The position numbers and the translations under genes were made by a program. A DNA stretch of 64,000 nucleotides. Origin: Paenirhizobium naphthalenivorans (lineage in GTDB: Bacteria; Pseudomonadota; Alphaproteobacteria; Rhizobiales; Rhizobiaceae). The notes under the pieces were generated by a model. That model did not search any database, was not told the origin of the DNA, and was given only the letters and a program-made list of their open reading frames with translations. Location of the stretch: the NCBI RefSeq assembly GCF_007992095.1, contig NZ_BJZP01000001.1, forward strand, positions 248,001-312,000, given 5' to 3'. Of the stretch, positions 7,872 to 17,355 are shown one piece after another. Within the stretch, counting starts at the first letter, position 1; each line of letters begins with the position of its first letter.

Positions 7872-8603
7872 ATGAAGATTTTCAATTATCGGCGCGTGCC
7901 TTACGCGGAAATCCGCGCGTTCTCCGTTCACATCCTCACCGCCTCCGGTTCTTTTCTCGCCTTCCTCGGTGTCGTGGCGGCGGCCGAGCGGCGTTTCGTT
8001 GACATGTTCTGGTGGCTGGGGCTGGCTCTTCTGGTCGACGGCATCGATGGCCCGATCGCCCGCAAGGTGCGCGTCAAGGAAGTGCTGCCCAATTGGTCTG
8101 GCGACACGCTCGACAACATCATCGACTATGTCACTTACGTGCTCCTGCCGGCTTTTGCGCTCTATCAGAGTGGCATGATCGGCGAGCCTTGGTCCTTTGT
8201 CGCTGCCGGCATGATCGTGGTGTCGAGCGCGATCTATTATGCCGACATGGGCATGAAGACTGACGAATATTTCTTCTCCGGCTTTCCGGTGGTGTGGAAC
8301 ATGATCGTGTTCACGCTTTTCGTCATTGATGCCGACGCGACGACCGCGTTGATCGTCGTCACCGTTTCCGTCGTCCTCACCTTCCTGCCCATTCACTTCC
8401 TCCATCCGGTTCGTGTGAAGCGGCTGCGCCGACTCAATCTCGTTGTCTTCCTGCTGTGGTGTGTCTTCGGTGGTTATGCGCTTCTCGCACACTTTCAGGT
8501 CCCGGACTGGGTCCGCATCGGCGTTATCGTCACCGGGATCTATCTCTATGGCGTCGGCGCTGTAATGCAGATCTTTCCAGCGCTCGGCAGGTCCAGGTCC
8601 TGA
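7872..8603 (+). CDS. pcs: Phosphatidylcholine synthase
   Basis: Condenses choline with CDP-diacylglycerol to give phosphatidylcholine, the one-step route found in rhizobia, Brucella and related bacteria. The 243-residue polytopic protein contains the CDP-alcohol phosphotransferase motif in its Pcs form, DGIDGPIARKVRVKEVLPNW followed by GDTLDNIIDY, which holds the metal-binding aspartates. Start ATG 7872 gives MKIFNYRRVPYAEIRAF, matching my memory of rhizobial Pcs N-termini; an in-frame ATG at 7809 would add 21 basic residues and is less likely. It faces away from the UbiH-like gene and is separate from the ABC operon that begins 151 bp later. Confidence 0.95.
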   Translation: MKIFNYRRVPYAEIRAFSVHILTASGSFLAFLGVVAAAERRFVDMFWWLGLALLVDGIDGPIARKVRVKEVLPNWSGDTLDNIIDYVTYVLLPAFALYQSGMIGEPWSFVAAGMIVVSSAIYYADMGMKTDEYFFSGFPVVWNMIVFTLFVIDADATTALIVVTVSVVLTFLPIHFLHPVRVKRLRRLNLVVFLLWCVFGGYALLAHFQVPDWVRIGVIVTGIYLYGVGAVMQIFPALGRSRS

Positions 8604-8754
8604 ACGGGGGGCCGGAATGTGCAAGTGCAAAAAAAGTTGTGAGAAGCCGGTTGCCGGATGGCGCAAAGCGCGTATCAATATCCCTTTGTCGCTTTGATCG
8701 GCACGCTTGGGGGCTGCGGTGCGAGCGCAAGAGGGAACAGTGCCGAAGGGTGAC

Positions 8755-10302
8755 ATGAAGAACACCGAACCACTTCTGGCCGTCGAGGGGCTGACCAAGC
8801 TGTTCGGCAGCTTCGCCGCCTGCGACGGCATTGAACTCGAGATCGGCCATGGAGAGATCCATGCCCTGCTCGGCGAAAACGGCGCCGGCAAGTCCACGCT
8901 CGTCAAGATGCTGTTTGGCATCCTCTCGCCCAGCTCGGGCCGGGTGCTCTGGGAGGGGCAACGCCAAGACATCGTTTCGCCGGCTGCGGCGCGGCGCCTC
9001 GGTATCGGCATGGTCTTCCAGCATTTCTCACTGTTTGAGGCGTTGACCGTCGCGGAAAACATCGCCCTGGCCCTCGACGAGAAAATCTCGATCGACGAGA
9101 TTTCGCAAAAGGCGGCAGAGCTGTCCATGGCCTATGGCTTGCCGCTCGATCCTGCGGCCCATGTCGCCGATCTGTCGGTTGGCGAACGCCAGCGCATCGA
9201 GATCGTTCGGGCCCTGCTGCAAAACCCCAAGCTCATCATTCTCGACGAACCGACCTCGGTGCTGACGCCGCAGGAGGCCGACCGCCTGTTCGAGACCCTG
9301 TTCAAGCTGAAGGCCGAAGGGCGCTCGGTTCTTTATATCAGCCATCGCCTCGACGAGGTGCAGCGCATCTGCGATCGTGCGACCGTTCTTCGCCACGGCA
9401 AGGTGACCGGCGCCTGCGATCCACGCGGCGAGACACCCGCCTCGCTGGCCCGCATGATGGTCGGCGGCGAGGTCGCGACGGTCATGCGGGACGACGACAT
9501 GGCAGCCGGTGACGTGCAGCTCGAAGTCAACAAGTTGACGCTACCTCCGCGCACCCCCTTTGCTATGGAACTCAAGGGTCTGTCGCTTTCCGTTCGTGCC
9601 GGTGAAATACTCGCGATTGCCGGTGTGGCCGGCAACGGGCAGGGCGAGTTGTTCGATGCGCTTTCCGGTGAGTATACCACAGAGGACAATGATGCCGTTC
9701 GTATCCGCGCCCATTCGGTTGGCCGGACCGGCATTACCGGCCGGCGGCTGCTTGGCGCCGGCTTCGTTCCGGAGGAGCGCAACGGTCATGGTGCGGTCGC
9801 CACACTACCGCTCTCCGACAATCTGTTGCTGGCTCGCAACCAATCCGATGCCAAGGCCTTCCTAACCGGCGGTTGGCTGAAACTGATCCGCTACGATGTT
9901 GTGCGCGCTGCGACGCAGCGCATCTGCGAGGCGATGGATGTGCGCAAGAGCGGCGTGGATCCGGCCGCCGGCTCGCTCTCGGGCGGCAATCTGCAGAAAT
10001 TCATCGTCGGGCGCGAGCTCGACCGGCAGCCGGCGGTCCTGGTGGTCAACCAGCCGACCTGGGGGGTCGATGCGGGGGCGGCCAGCCGTATCCGCCAGGC
10101 GCTCATCAACCTGGCGCGCGCCGGCTCGGCGGTCGTGGTGATCAGCCAGGATCTCGACGAGATCTTCGAGGTGGCGACCAGCATCGCGGCCATTTCCGAA
10201 GGTCGTTTGTCGCGGAGTTATCCGGCCGCGACGATGACGCGTGAAAAGATCGGCCTCCTGATGGGTGGCATGCACGGTGTGGAGACGGCGAATGCGCATT
10301 GA
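8755..10302 (+). CDS. BMP-family (nucleoside-type) ABC importer ATPase, tandem domains
   Basis: A 515-residue ATPase with two fused nucleotide-binding domains, as in sugar and nucleoside importers (RbsA/YufO type). Domain 1 has Walker A GENGAGKSTLVKMLFG, signature LSVGERQRIEIVRAL and Walker B LIILDEPTSVL. Domain 2 has a degenerate P-loop (GVAGNGQGELFDALSG) but keeps LSGGNLQKFIVGREL and QPTWGVD, a normal state for this family. ATG 8755 was chosen, after AAGGGTGAC; GTG 8740 is a possible earlier start. It is the first gene of a four-gene importer operon and overlaps the next gene by 11 bp. The binding protein at the operon end suggests purine nucleosides or related ligands. Confidence 0.92.
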   Translation: MKNTEPLLAVEGLTKLFGSFAACDGIELEIGHGEIHALLGENGAGKSTLVKMLFGILSPSSGRVLWEGQRQDIVSPAAARRLGIGMVFQHFSLFEALTVAENIALALDEKISIDEISQKAAELSMAYGLPLDPAAHVADLSVGERQRIEIVRALLQNPKLIILDEPTSVLTPQEADRLFETLFKLKAEGRSVLYISHRLDEVQRICDRATVLRHGKVTGACDPRGETPASLARMMVGGEVATVMRDDDMAAGDVQLEVNKLTLPPRTPFAMELKGLSLSVRAGEILAIAGVAGNGQGELFDALSGEYTTEDNDAVRIRAHSVGRTGITGRRLLGAGFVPEERNGHGAVATLPLSDNLLLARNQSDAKAFLTGGWLKLIRYDVVRAATQRICEAMDVRKSGVDPAAGSLSGGNLQKFIVGRELDRQPAVLVVNQPTWGVDAGAASRIRQALINLARAGSAVVVISQDLDEIFEVATSIAAISEGRLSRSYPAATMTREKIGLLMGGMHGVETANAH

Positions 10303-11386
10303 ACTCGAACGCCGCCCGAGCATGTCCGGCTTTTTCGCAATCGTCTCTCCGCTCGTCGCCCTTTTGCTCACCGTGGTGTTCGGTGGCATCATGTTCGCTC
10401 TGCTCGGCAAGGACCCGATCCACGCGCTCTACAGTTTCTTCATCGAGCCGCTGCTCGAGGTCTGGTCTCTGCACGAACTGGCGATCAAGGCTGCACCGCT
10501 GATTCTGATCGGTGTGGGGCTTTCCGTCGCCTATCGCTCGAACAACTGGAACATCGGTGCCGAGGGCCAGTTTACCATGGGCGCGATCGTGGGCTCGTTC
10601 CTGCCTGTCGTGTTCTACGAGTGGCATTCGCCCTTCCTTCTGCCGCTGATGCTGATCATGGGCATGTTCGGCGGCGCGCTTTATGCGGCGATCCCGGCGC
10701 TGCTCAAGACGCGTTTCAACACCAATGAGATCCTGACCAGTCTTATGCTGGTCTATATCGCCCAGCTCTTTCTCGATTGGCTGGTGCGCGGCGCCTGGCG
10801 CGATCCGGCCGGCTACAACTTCCCGCAGAGCCGTTCTTTCGTCACGGAAGGCGTGCTGCCGGAAATGCTCGCCTCGGGCCGCGCCCATTACGGCTTCGCC
10901 TTCGCCATCCTTGCCGCTGTCGGTGTCTGGTTCATGATGCGTTACATGCTTAAAGGTTTCGAGGTGGTCGTGCTCGGCCAGTCGGAACGGGCAGGGCGCT
11001 TTGCCGGTTTTTCGTCCCGCGGCATGGTGTGGTTCTCGATGCTATTCTCGGGCGCGCTGGCGGGGTTGGCGGGGATTTCCGAAGTCTCCGGTTCGATCGG
11101 TCATCTGCAGCCGTCCATTTCGCCGGGCTACGGATTCACCGCGATCATCGTCGCCTTTCTCGGGCGCCTCAATCCGCTCGGCATTATCGCTTCCGGCTTG
11201 GTGCTGGCGCTCACCTATCTTGGCGGCGAGGGTGCGCAACTCTCCATCGGGGTGTCAGACAAGGTGACGCGCGTTTTCCAGGGGCTCTTGCTGTTTTTCG
11301 TGTTGTCCTGCGATACGCTGATTCACTACCGCGTCAAGCTGGTGCTCGGCAAAGGTAGGGCTCTGCTCGGAGGAGCCGCACGATGA
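10292..11386 (+). CDS. BMP-family ABC importer permease 1
   Basis: A 364-residue permease of the BPD_transp_2 family with eight to ten hydrophobic segments; SNNWNIGAEGQFTMGAI near residue 86 and FNTNEILTSLMLVYIA near residue 143 are the conserved cytoplasmic-loop and helix motifs of nucleoside/riboflavin-type permeases (YufP-like). Start ATG 10292 (MRIELERRPSM) lies inside the end of the ATPase gene, an 11-bp overlap that implies coupled translation. It pairs with the permease encoded immediately downstream to form the heterodimeric channel. Confidence 0.92.
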   Translation: MRIELERRPSMSGFFAIVSPLVALLLTVVFGGIMFALLGKDPIHALYSFFIEPLLEVWSLHELAIKAAPLILIGVGLSVAYRSNNWNIGAEGQFTMGAIVGSFLPVVFYEWHSPFLLPLMLIMGMFGGALYAAIPALLKTRFNTNEILTSLMLVYIAQLFLDWLVRGAWRDPAGYNFPQSRSFVTEGVLPEMLASGRAHYGFAFAILAAVGVWFMMRYMLKGFEVVVLGQSERAGRFAGFSSRGMVWFSMLFSGALAGLAGISEVSGSIGHLQPSISPGYGFTAIIVAFLGRLNPLGIIASGLVLALTYLGGEGAQLSIGVSDKVTRVFQGLLLFFVLSCDTLIHYRVKLVLGKGRALLGGAAR

Positions 11387-12300
11387 TCATCGAAGCGATT
11401 CTTCTGACCGTTATCACCGCTTCGACACCGCTCGTCATCGCTGCCATGGGCGAACTGGTCACCGAGCGGGCCGGTGTGCTCAACCTCGGTGTCGAAGGCA
11501 TGATGATCATCGGCGCGGTCTGCGCCTTCGCCGGGGCACAGTTGAGCGGATCAGCGCTGATCGGTGTCGGTACCGGCATTCTGGGGGGCGCCGTTTTTTC
11601 GCTGCTCTTCGCCTTCCTGACGCTGACCCTCGTCGCCAATCAGGTGGCGACCGGTCTGGCGCTGACCATTCTCGGCCTTGGCGTGTCTGGCATGCTGGGC
11701 GAGAGCTTCGTCGGCGTGCCGGGCGTCAAGCTCCAACCGATCGCGCTGCCGCTTCTGTCCGAAATCCCGGCCATCGGACCGCTGCTCTTCAGACAAGACA
11801 TCGTTTTCTACCTCTCGATTCTGCTTGTCGTCGGAGTCAACTGGTTCCTGTTCCGCACCCGGTCGGGCTTGAAGCTGCGGGCGATCGGCGACAGCCATGG
11901 CTCCGCCCATACGCTTGGCATACCGGTTATCCGGACCCGCTATCTGGCGGTATTGTTCGGCGGCGCCTGCGCAGGGCTTGCCGGGGCGCAGCTTTCGCTC
12001 GTCTACACGCCGCAATGGGTTGAGAACATGTCGGCCGGCCGCGGCTGGATAGCGCTGGCGCTGGTTGTTTTCGCTTCGTGGCGGCCCTGGCGGTTGCTGG
12101 CGGGCGGCTACCTGTTTGGCGCCGTTACCATCGGGCAGTTGCACGCCCAGGCTTTTGGAATTGGTTTGCCCTCGCAACTTCTTTCGGCACTTCCTTATGC
12201 CGCAACCATTGTGGTGCTGGTGATTATCTCGCAAAATCGGCGCACCACCTTGATCAATACTCCGGCCTCGCTCGGCAAACCGTTCGTTCCGGATCGTTAA
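11383..12300 (+). CDS. BMP-family ABC importer permease 2
   Basis: A 305-residue permease of the same fold as its upstream neighbour but shorter (YufQ-like). Conserved features include LVTERAGVLNLGVEGMMIIG at residues 25-44, ANQVATGLALTILGLG near residue 87 and SAGRGWIALALVVFASWRP near residue 213. The start overlaps the permease 1 stop as ATGA at 11383-11386. Together with the ATPase and the BMP binding protein it completes one importer; nothing in the sequence settles whether the ligand is a purine nucleoside, riboflavin or another compound. Confidence 0.92.
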   Translation: MIIEAILLTVITASTPLVIAAMGELVTERAGVLNLGVEGMMIIGAVCAFAGAQLSGSALIGVGTGILGGAVFSLLFAFLTLTLVANQVATGLALTILGLGVSGMLGESFVGVPGVKLQPIALPLLSEIPAIGPLLFRQDIVFYLSILLVVGVNWFLFRTRSGLKLRAIGDSHGSAHTLGIPVIRTRYLAVLFGGACAGLAGAQLSLVYTPQWVENMSAGRGWIALALVVFASWRPWRLLAGGYLFGAVTIGQLHAQAFGIGLPSQLLSALPYAATIVVLVIISQNRRTTLINTPASLGKPFVPDR

Positions 12301-12338
12301 GTCAAAAGCCTTTTATCAACAACCAGAAGGGGTTGCCC

Positions 12339-13412
12339 ATGAAAAAAACACTCATCGCATTGACTGCGAGCGCCGCGGTCCTCGTCGGCTTCGCTGCTTC
12401 GGCCCAGGCTGAGGACAAGACGAAGGTTTGCTTCGTCTATGTCGGCACCACGACAGACGGCGGCTGGACCCAGGCCCATGACATCGGGCGCCAGCAGTTG
12501 CAGGCCCATTTTGGCGACAAGATCGAGACGCCTTTCCTCGAAAGCGTTCCGGAAGGACCCGACGCCGAGCGCGCCATCGAACGCCTCGCCCGTTCCGACT
12601 GCAAGCTGATCTTCAGCACCTCGTTCGGCTTTATGGACGCCACGATCAAGGTCGCAGCGAAGTTCCCGGACGTGAAGTTCGAGCACGCCACCGGCTTCAA
12701 GTCTTCCGACAATGTCGCGACCTACAATTCGCGCTTCTACGAAGGCCGCTACATCCAGGGCGTGATCGCCGCCAAGATGTCTCAGAAGGGCGTCGCCGGC
12801 TACATCGCCTCCTTCCCGATCCCGGAAGTCGTCATGGGTATCAACGCCTTCATGCACGGCGCGCAGTCGGTCAATCCGGACTTCAAGGTCAAGGTCGTAT
12901 GGGCCAATACCTGGTTCGACCCCGGCAAGGAAGCCGATGCCGCCAAGGCCCTGATCGACCAGGGCGTCGATATCCTGACCCAGCACACCGACACCACTGC
13001 GCCGATGCAGGTCGCCGCGGAACGCGGTATCAAGGCCTTCGGTCAGGCGTCCGACATGATCAAGGCCGGCCCGGAAACCCAGCTGACGGCGATCGTCGAT
13101 ACCTGGGGCGCCTACTATATCAAGCGCACCCAGGCGCTTCTCGACGGCACCTGGAAGTCGGAACAGATCTGGGACGGCCTGAAGGACGGCATCCTGACGA
13201 TGGCGCCCTACACCAACATGCCGGACGACGTGAAGGCTCTCGCCGAAGAAACGGAAGCCAAGATCAAGTCGGGTGAGCTGCATCCCTTCACGGGCCCGGT
13301 CAAGAAACAGGACGGTTCGGATTGGCTGAAGGACGGCGAAAAGGCTGACGACGGTACGCTGCTGGGCATGAATTTCTACATCGCTGGCGTCGACGACAAG
13401 CTGCCGCAATAA
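12339..13412 (+). CDS. BMP-family periplasmic substrate-binding protein
   Basis: A 357-residue binding protein (PF02608, basic membrane protein family) with a clear Sec signal (MKKTLIALTASAAVLVGF, cleavage after AQA near residue 24) and no lipobox cysteine, so it is free in the periplasm. Family landmarks are DGGWTQAHDIGRQQL near residue 40, LIFSTSFGFMD near residue 90, YEGRYIQGVIAAKMS near residue 135 and GVDILTQHTDTTAPMQVAAE near residue 207. The ATG has AGAAGGGG upstream and follows permease 2 by 38 bp. Placing the binding-protein gene last is common for this group in alphaproteobacteria. A strong terminator follows. Confidence 0.93.
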   Translation: MKKTLIALTASAAVLVGFAASAQAEDKTKVCFVYVGTTTDGGWTQAHDIGRQQLQAHFGDKIETPFLESVPEGPDAERAIERLARSDCKLIFSTSFGFMDATIKVAAKFPDVKFEHATGFKSSDNVATYNSRFYEGRYIQGVIAAKMSQKGVAGYIASFPIPEVVMGINAFMHGAQSVNPDFKVKVVWANTWFDPGKEADAAKALIDQGVDILTQHTDTTAPMQVAAERGIKAFGQASDMIKAGPETQLTAIVDTWGAYYIKRTQALLDGTWKSEQIWDGLKDGILTMAPYTNMPDDVKALAEETEAKIKSGELHPFTGPVKKQDGSDWLKDGEKADDGTLLGMNFYIAGVDDKLPQ

Positions 13413-13433
13413 TTCGCTCTGCAATTATTTTTG

Positions 13434-13464
13434 AAAAGGGCGTCGCTCTGCGGCGCCCTTTTTG
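13434..13464 (+). terminator. Intrinsic terminator of the BMP importer operon
   Basis: AGGGCGTCGC-TCT-GCGGCGCCCT hairpin, with one G-T pair, followed by TTTTTGTT. It lies 22 bp after the binding-protein stop and before the glmU leader. Confidence 0.85.
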
Positions 13465-13548
13465 TTGCTGGTTCCGCATCCATCTTGCTGCTATGAGACG
13501 GACAAACAACAATTTTCTCAATTTTCGGGCCACGCATTGGGAGTAACC

Positions 13549-14910
13549 ATGAGCCGCAACTGTCTCGCCGTCATCCTCGCCGCAGGCGAGAGCACCCGCA
13601 TGAAGTCCTCCATGTCGAAGGTGCTGCACCCGGTTGCCGGCCTGCCGATGATCGCGCATGTGATGAAGTCCATCGTGGCTTCGGGAATTAGCGATGTGGC
13701 GCTGGTGGTCGGGCGCGATGCGGAAAGGGTGGCGAGCGCGGCGGCCATCGACGGCGTCGCCGTCACTTCCTTTGTGCAGACCGAACGGCTGGGCACCGGT
13801 CATGCGGTGCTTGCCGCACGGGAGGCAATCACGCGCGGCTATGACGAGATCCTCGTGGCCTATGGCGATGTTCCTTTGATCACCGCCGAGCCTCTGCGGG
13901 CCGCCCGCGCAGCTCTTGCCGAGGGCAATGACGTCGCGGTCATCGGCTTCCATACGCAAAAGCCGACGGGTTACGGTCGCTTGTTGGTCAAGGACGGAGA
14001 ACTCATGGCCATCCGCGAGGAGAAGGACGCGACCGATGCCGAGCGGGCAGTCACCTGGTGCAACAGCGGCCTCCTGGCGATCAATGGCAGTAAGGCGCTG
14101 GATTTTCTCTCCCGCATCGGCAATGCCAATGCCAAGGGTGAATACTATCTGACCGACGTCGTCGAGATCGCCCGTTCGCTCGGCGGCCGCACGGTGGCGG
14201 TGGATGCGCCCGAAGAACAGCTGGCCGGCTGCAACAATCGCGCGGAACTGGCCGTCATCGAACGGTTGTGGCAGGAACGCCGACGTCACGAGTTGATGGT
14301 GTCCGGCGTCTCGATGATCGCGCCGGAGACTGTTTTCCTCAGCCATGATACGGAAATTGGCCAGGACGCGCTGATCGAGCCGAATGTCGTCTTTGGTCCC
14401 GGGGTAACGGTCGAGGGCGGCGCGGTCATCCATGCTTTTTCGCATCTTGAGGGCGCGCATGTGGCGGCCGGCGCGACCGTCGGGCCCTTTGCCCGTTTGC
14501 GCCCGGGCGCCAACCTCGCCGAGGGTGCCAAGGTTGGCAACTTCTGCGAGGTCAAGAAGGCCGAGATCGGCAAGGGCGCCAAGGTCAACCACCTGACCTA
14601 CATCGGCGATGCCTTCATCGGCGCGAACGCCAATATCGGCGCAGGCACCATCACCTGCAACTACGATGGTGTGAACAAGCACGTGACGAGGATCGGCGAG
14701 GGGGCCTTCATCGGCTCCAACAGCGCGCTCGTTGCCCCCGTCTCTGTCGGTGACGGCGCCTTTGTCGCCTCCGGTAGCGTGATCACGGAGGATGTGCCTG
14801 CCGACGCGCTGGCGCTCGGCCGCGCCCGCCAGGAAGTCAAGCCGGAACGGGCCAAGGCCATCCGCGCCCGCAATCAGGCGATCAAGGCTGCGCGCAGCGC
14901 GAAGCCGTGA
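13549..14910 (+). CDS. glmU: Bifunctional glucosamine-1-phosphate acetyltransferase/UDP-GlcNAc pyrophosphorylase
   Basis: Makes UDP-N-acetylglucosamine from glucosamine-1-phosphate in two steps, feeding peptidoglycan and lipid A synthesis in the cytoplasm. The 453 residues begin with the nucleotidyltransferase signature [20 protein letters not shown] (residues 9-28); the uridyl-binding region includes [11 protein letters not shown] and VAYGDVPL. The C-terminal third is a left-handed beta-helix of hexapeptide repeats ([23 protein letters not shown]) ending in a basic tail. Start ATG 13549 has GGGAG upstream. glmS follows 108 bp later on the same strand, the usual rhizobial pairing. Confidence 0.97.
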   Translation: MSRNCLAVILAAGESTRMKSSMSKVLHPVAGLPMIAHVMKSIVASGISDVALVVGRDAERVASAAAIDGVAVTSFVQTERLGTGHAVLAAREAITRGYDEILVAYGDVPLITAEPLRAARAALAEGNDVAVIGFHTQKPTGYGRLLVKDGELMAIREEKDATDAERAVTWCNSGLLAINGSKALDFLSRIGNANAKGEYYLTDVVEIARSLGGRTVAVDAPEEQLAGCNNRAELAVIERLWQERRRHELMVSGVSMIAPETVFLSHDTEIGQDALIEPNVVFGPGVTVEGGAVIHAFSHLEGAHVAAGATVGPFARLRPGANLAEGAKVGNFCEVKKAEIGKGAKVNHLTYIGDAFIGANANIGAGTITCNYDGVNKHVTRIGEGAFIGSNSALVAPVSVGDGAFVASGSVITEDVPADALALGRARQEVKPERAKAIRARNQAIKAARSAKP

Positions 14911-15018
14911 TTGCTGCAAGTGCGTTACCTGGCGAAACCGAATGTGACCGCCGGGTGCATTGCGAAAATGTGGAAATCGATTAGGACTGGCGCGGGATGA
15001 AGCCAGACGGAGAGCTCT

Positions 15019-16845
15019 ATGTGCGGCATTGTCGGTATTGTCGGTAATCATCAGGTGGCGGGCCGTTTGGTCGACGCGCTGAAGCGGCTGGAATATCGCG
15101 GCTACGATTCCGCCGGTGTTGCAACGATAGACAACGGCGTGATGGATCGTCGCCGTGCCGAAGGCAAACTGTTCAATCTGGAGAAGAAGCTCGATGCCCA
15201 CCCTCTGGGCGGTATGATCGGCATCGCCCATACCCGCTGGGCCACCCATGGCGTCCCCAATGAGAACAATGCGCATCCGCATTTTGTCGACGGCGTCGCC
15301 GTCGTTCACAACGGCATCATCGAGAACTTTTCCGAGCTGCGCGACGAGCTGACCGCCGAAGGCGCGGTCTTCACCACCCAGACCGACACCGAAATCGTCG
15401 CCCAGCTGATCGCCAAGTATCGCCGCCAGGGCCTCGACAACCGGGCTGCCATGCTGGCCATGCTGAATCACGTCAAAGGCGCCTATGCGCTCGTCGTGAT
15501 GTTCGCCGACGATCCGGATACCATCATGGCCGCCCGCTTCGGGCCGCCGCTTGCCGTTGGTTTCGGGAAGGGCGAGATGTTCCTCGGCTCGGATGCGATC
15601 GCGCTTGCCCCGTTCACCAACGAGATTGCCTATCTGGTTGACGGCGACTGCGCCATCATTCACCGCGATGGCGCGGAGATCATCGATTTCGCCGGCAATC
15701 CGGTCGAACGCGCGCACCAGATCTCCCAGGCGACCGCCTTCATCGTCGACAAAGGTAACCATCGCCACTTCATGGAGAAGGAGATCTACGAACAGCCGGA
15801 GGTCATTTCGCACGCGCTGTCCAACTATGTCGATTTCCACTCCCATACGGTGAAGCCGGTCGATGCGGCGATCGATTTCAAGAATTTGCGCGGTCTGGCG
15901 ATCTCTGCCTGTGGTACGGCCTATCTCGCCGGCCTGGTCGGCAAGTACTGGTTCGAGCGCTACGCGCGCCTGCCGGTCGAGATCGATGTGGCCTCCGAGT
16001 TCCGCTATCGCGAAATGCCGCTCTCCAAGGACCAGGCGGCGCTGTTCATCTCGCAATCCGGCGAGACCGCCGACACGCTCGCCTGCCTGCGTTATTGCCA
16101 TGACGAGGGGCTGAAGATCGGCGCGATCGTCAACGTCAAGGAATCGACGATCGCCCGCGAGGCCGATGCTGTCTTCCCGATCCTCGCCGGCCCTGAGATC
16201 GGCGTCGCCTCGACCAAGGCTTTTACCTGCCAGCTCGCCGTGCTCGCCTCACTGGCGATCGCCGCCGGTAAGGCGCGCGGTACGATCTCGCCGGACGAGG
16301 AACGGCAGCTGGTCAAGAGCCTAGCCGAAATGCCGCGCATCATGAGCCTGGTGTTGAACGCCATCCAGCCGCAAGTGGAGACGCTGGCGCGTGACCTGTC
16401 GAAATACAAGGACGTTCTCTATCTTGGCCGTGGCACCAGTTATCCGCTCGCCATGGAAGGCGCGCTGAAGCTCAAGGAAATCTCCTATATCCATGCCGAG
16501 GGCTATGCTGCCGGCGAGCTGAAGCACGGCCCGATCGCCCTGATCGATGAAAATATGCCGGTCATCGTCATTGCCCCGCACGACCGCTTCTTCGACAAGA
16601 CGGTGTCGAATATGCAGGAAGTGGCAGCCCGTGGCGGCCGGATCATCTTTATCACCGACGAGAAGGGGGCGGCGGCCTCCAAACTCGAGACCATGGCGAC
16701 GATTGTCCTGCCGAACGTCGCGGAAATCATCGCGCCAATGGTCTTCTCGCTGCCGATCCAGCTGCTCGCATACCACACCGCAGTATTCATGGGCACCGAC
16801 GTCGACCAGCCGCGCAATCTGGCGAAGTCGGTCACCGTCGAATGA
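15019..16845 (+). CDS. glmS: Glutamine-fructose-6-phosphate aminotransferase (isomerizing)
   Basis: First committed step of amino-sugar synthesis: fructose-6-phosphate plus glutamine gives glucosamine-6-phosphate. The 608-residue protein has the N-terminal glutamine amidotransferase domain beginning MCGIVGIVG, where Cys2 becomes the catalytic N-terminal residue, with RLEYRGYDSAG and HTRWATHG. Two SIS isomerase domains follow, shown by SACGTAYLAG, ISQSGETADT and LGRGTSYPLAMEGALKLKE; the C-terminus DQPRNLAKSVTVE is canonical. Its stop overlaps the GNAT gene as ATGA. I saw no glmS ribozyme-like leader in the 108 bp upstream, as expected for a proteobacterium. Confidence 0.97.
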   Translation: MCGIVGIVGNHQVAGRLVDALKRLEYRGYDSAGVATIDNGVMDRRRAEGKLFNLEKKLDAHPLGGMIGIAHTRWATHGVPNENNAHPHFVDGVAVVHNGIIENFSELRDELTAEGAVFTTQTDTEIVAQLIAKYRRQGLDNRAAMLAMLNHVKGAYALVVMFADDPDTIMAARFGPPLAVGFGKGEMFLGSDAIALAPFTNEIAYLVDGDCAIIHRDGAEIIDFAGNPVERAHQISQATAFIVDKGNHRHFMEKEIYEQPEVISHALSNYVDFHSHTVKPVDAAIDFKNLRGLAISACGTAYLAGLVGKYWFERYARLPVEIDVASEFRYREMPLSKDQAALFISQSGETADTLACLRYCHDEGLKIGAIVNVKESTIAREADAVFPILAGPEIGVASTKAFTCQLAVLASLAIAAGKARGTISPDEERQLVKSLAEMPRIMSLVLNAIQPQVETLARDLSKYKDVLYLGRGTSYPLAMEGALKLKEISYIHAEGYAAGELKHGPIALIDENMPVIVIAPHDRFFDKTVSNMQEVAARGGRIIFITDEKGAAASKLETMATIVLPNVAEIIAPMVFSLPIQLLAYHTAVFMGTDVDQPRNLAKSVTVE

Positions 16846-17345
16846 TCATCCGGCCGGAGGCGCCGGGTGATGAAGCCGCCATCGGCGCGATTACGGCCAC
16901 CGCCTTCACCGGCCACCCGCATAGCGAGGGGTCGGAGCCCCGGATCATCGAGCGCCTCCGCAAGGCCGGCGCCCTGACGCTTTCGCTGGTCGCCGAGGAC
17001 GATGGCCGGATCGTCGGCCATGTTGCTTTTTCGCCTGTCACGCTTTCGGGTGGCGAAACCGGCTGGTATGGCGTCGGGCCGATTTCAGTGGAGCCTGGCC
17101 GCCAGAGACAGGGGATCGGCTCTGCGCTGATGCGCAAGGGTCTGGAGTGGCTGAAGGCGCATGGCGCCAATGGCTGCGCCTTGGTTGGTGATCCCGGTTA
17201 CTACCAGCGCTTCGGTTTCCGCGCCATGCCGGAGTTGCGCACAGCCGATGTGCCGCCGGAGTTTTTCCTCGTGCTGCCCTTGCGAAGTGAGGTGCCCTTG
17301 GGCATTGTCGCCTTCCATCCGGTATTTTTTGGCGATGCAGCATAA
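16842..17345 (+). CDS. GNAT-family N-acetyltransferase (YhbS-like)
   Basis: A 167-residue acetyltransferase. Acetyl-CoA binding motif A is visible as ISVEPGRQRQGIGSALMRKGLE (Arg-x-x-Gly-x-Gly/Ala form) near residues 82-103, followed by GDPGYYQRFGFR, typical of the YhbS subgroup with an unknown small-molecule or protein target. The ATG overlaps the glmS stop by four bases, so it is translated from the glmS message. That link does not by itself show a role in amino-sugar metabolism, since this group is often found as a passenger. Confidence 0.85.
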   Translation: MIIRPEAPGDEAAIGAITATAFTGHPHSEGSEPRIIERLRKAGALTLSLVAEDDGRIVGHVAFSPVTLSGGETGWYGVGPISVEPGRQRQGIGSALMRKGLEWLKAHGANGCALVGDPGYYQRFGFRAMPELRTADVPPEFFLVLPLRSEVPLGIVAFHPVFFGDAA

Positions 17346-17355
17346 CGGCGGCACG

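Noticed and set aside
14911-15018. glmS ribozyme or riboswitch in the glmS leader
   Set aside because: The 108-bp space shows no such structure, and the element belongs to Firmicutes and their relatives.
13300-16101. 933-codon open frame antisense to glmU and glmS
   Set aside because: Same cause: high third-position GC keeps the opposite frame open. Both plus-strand genes have full catalytic motifs.
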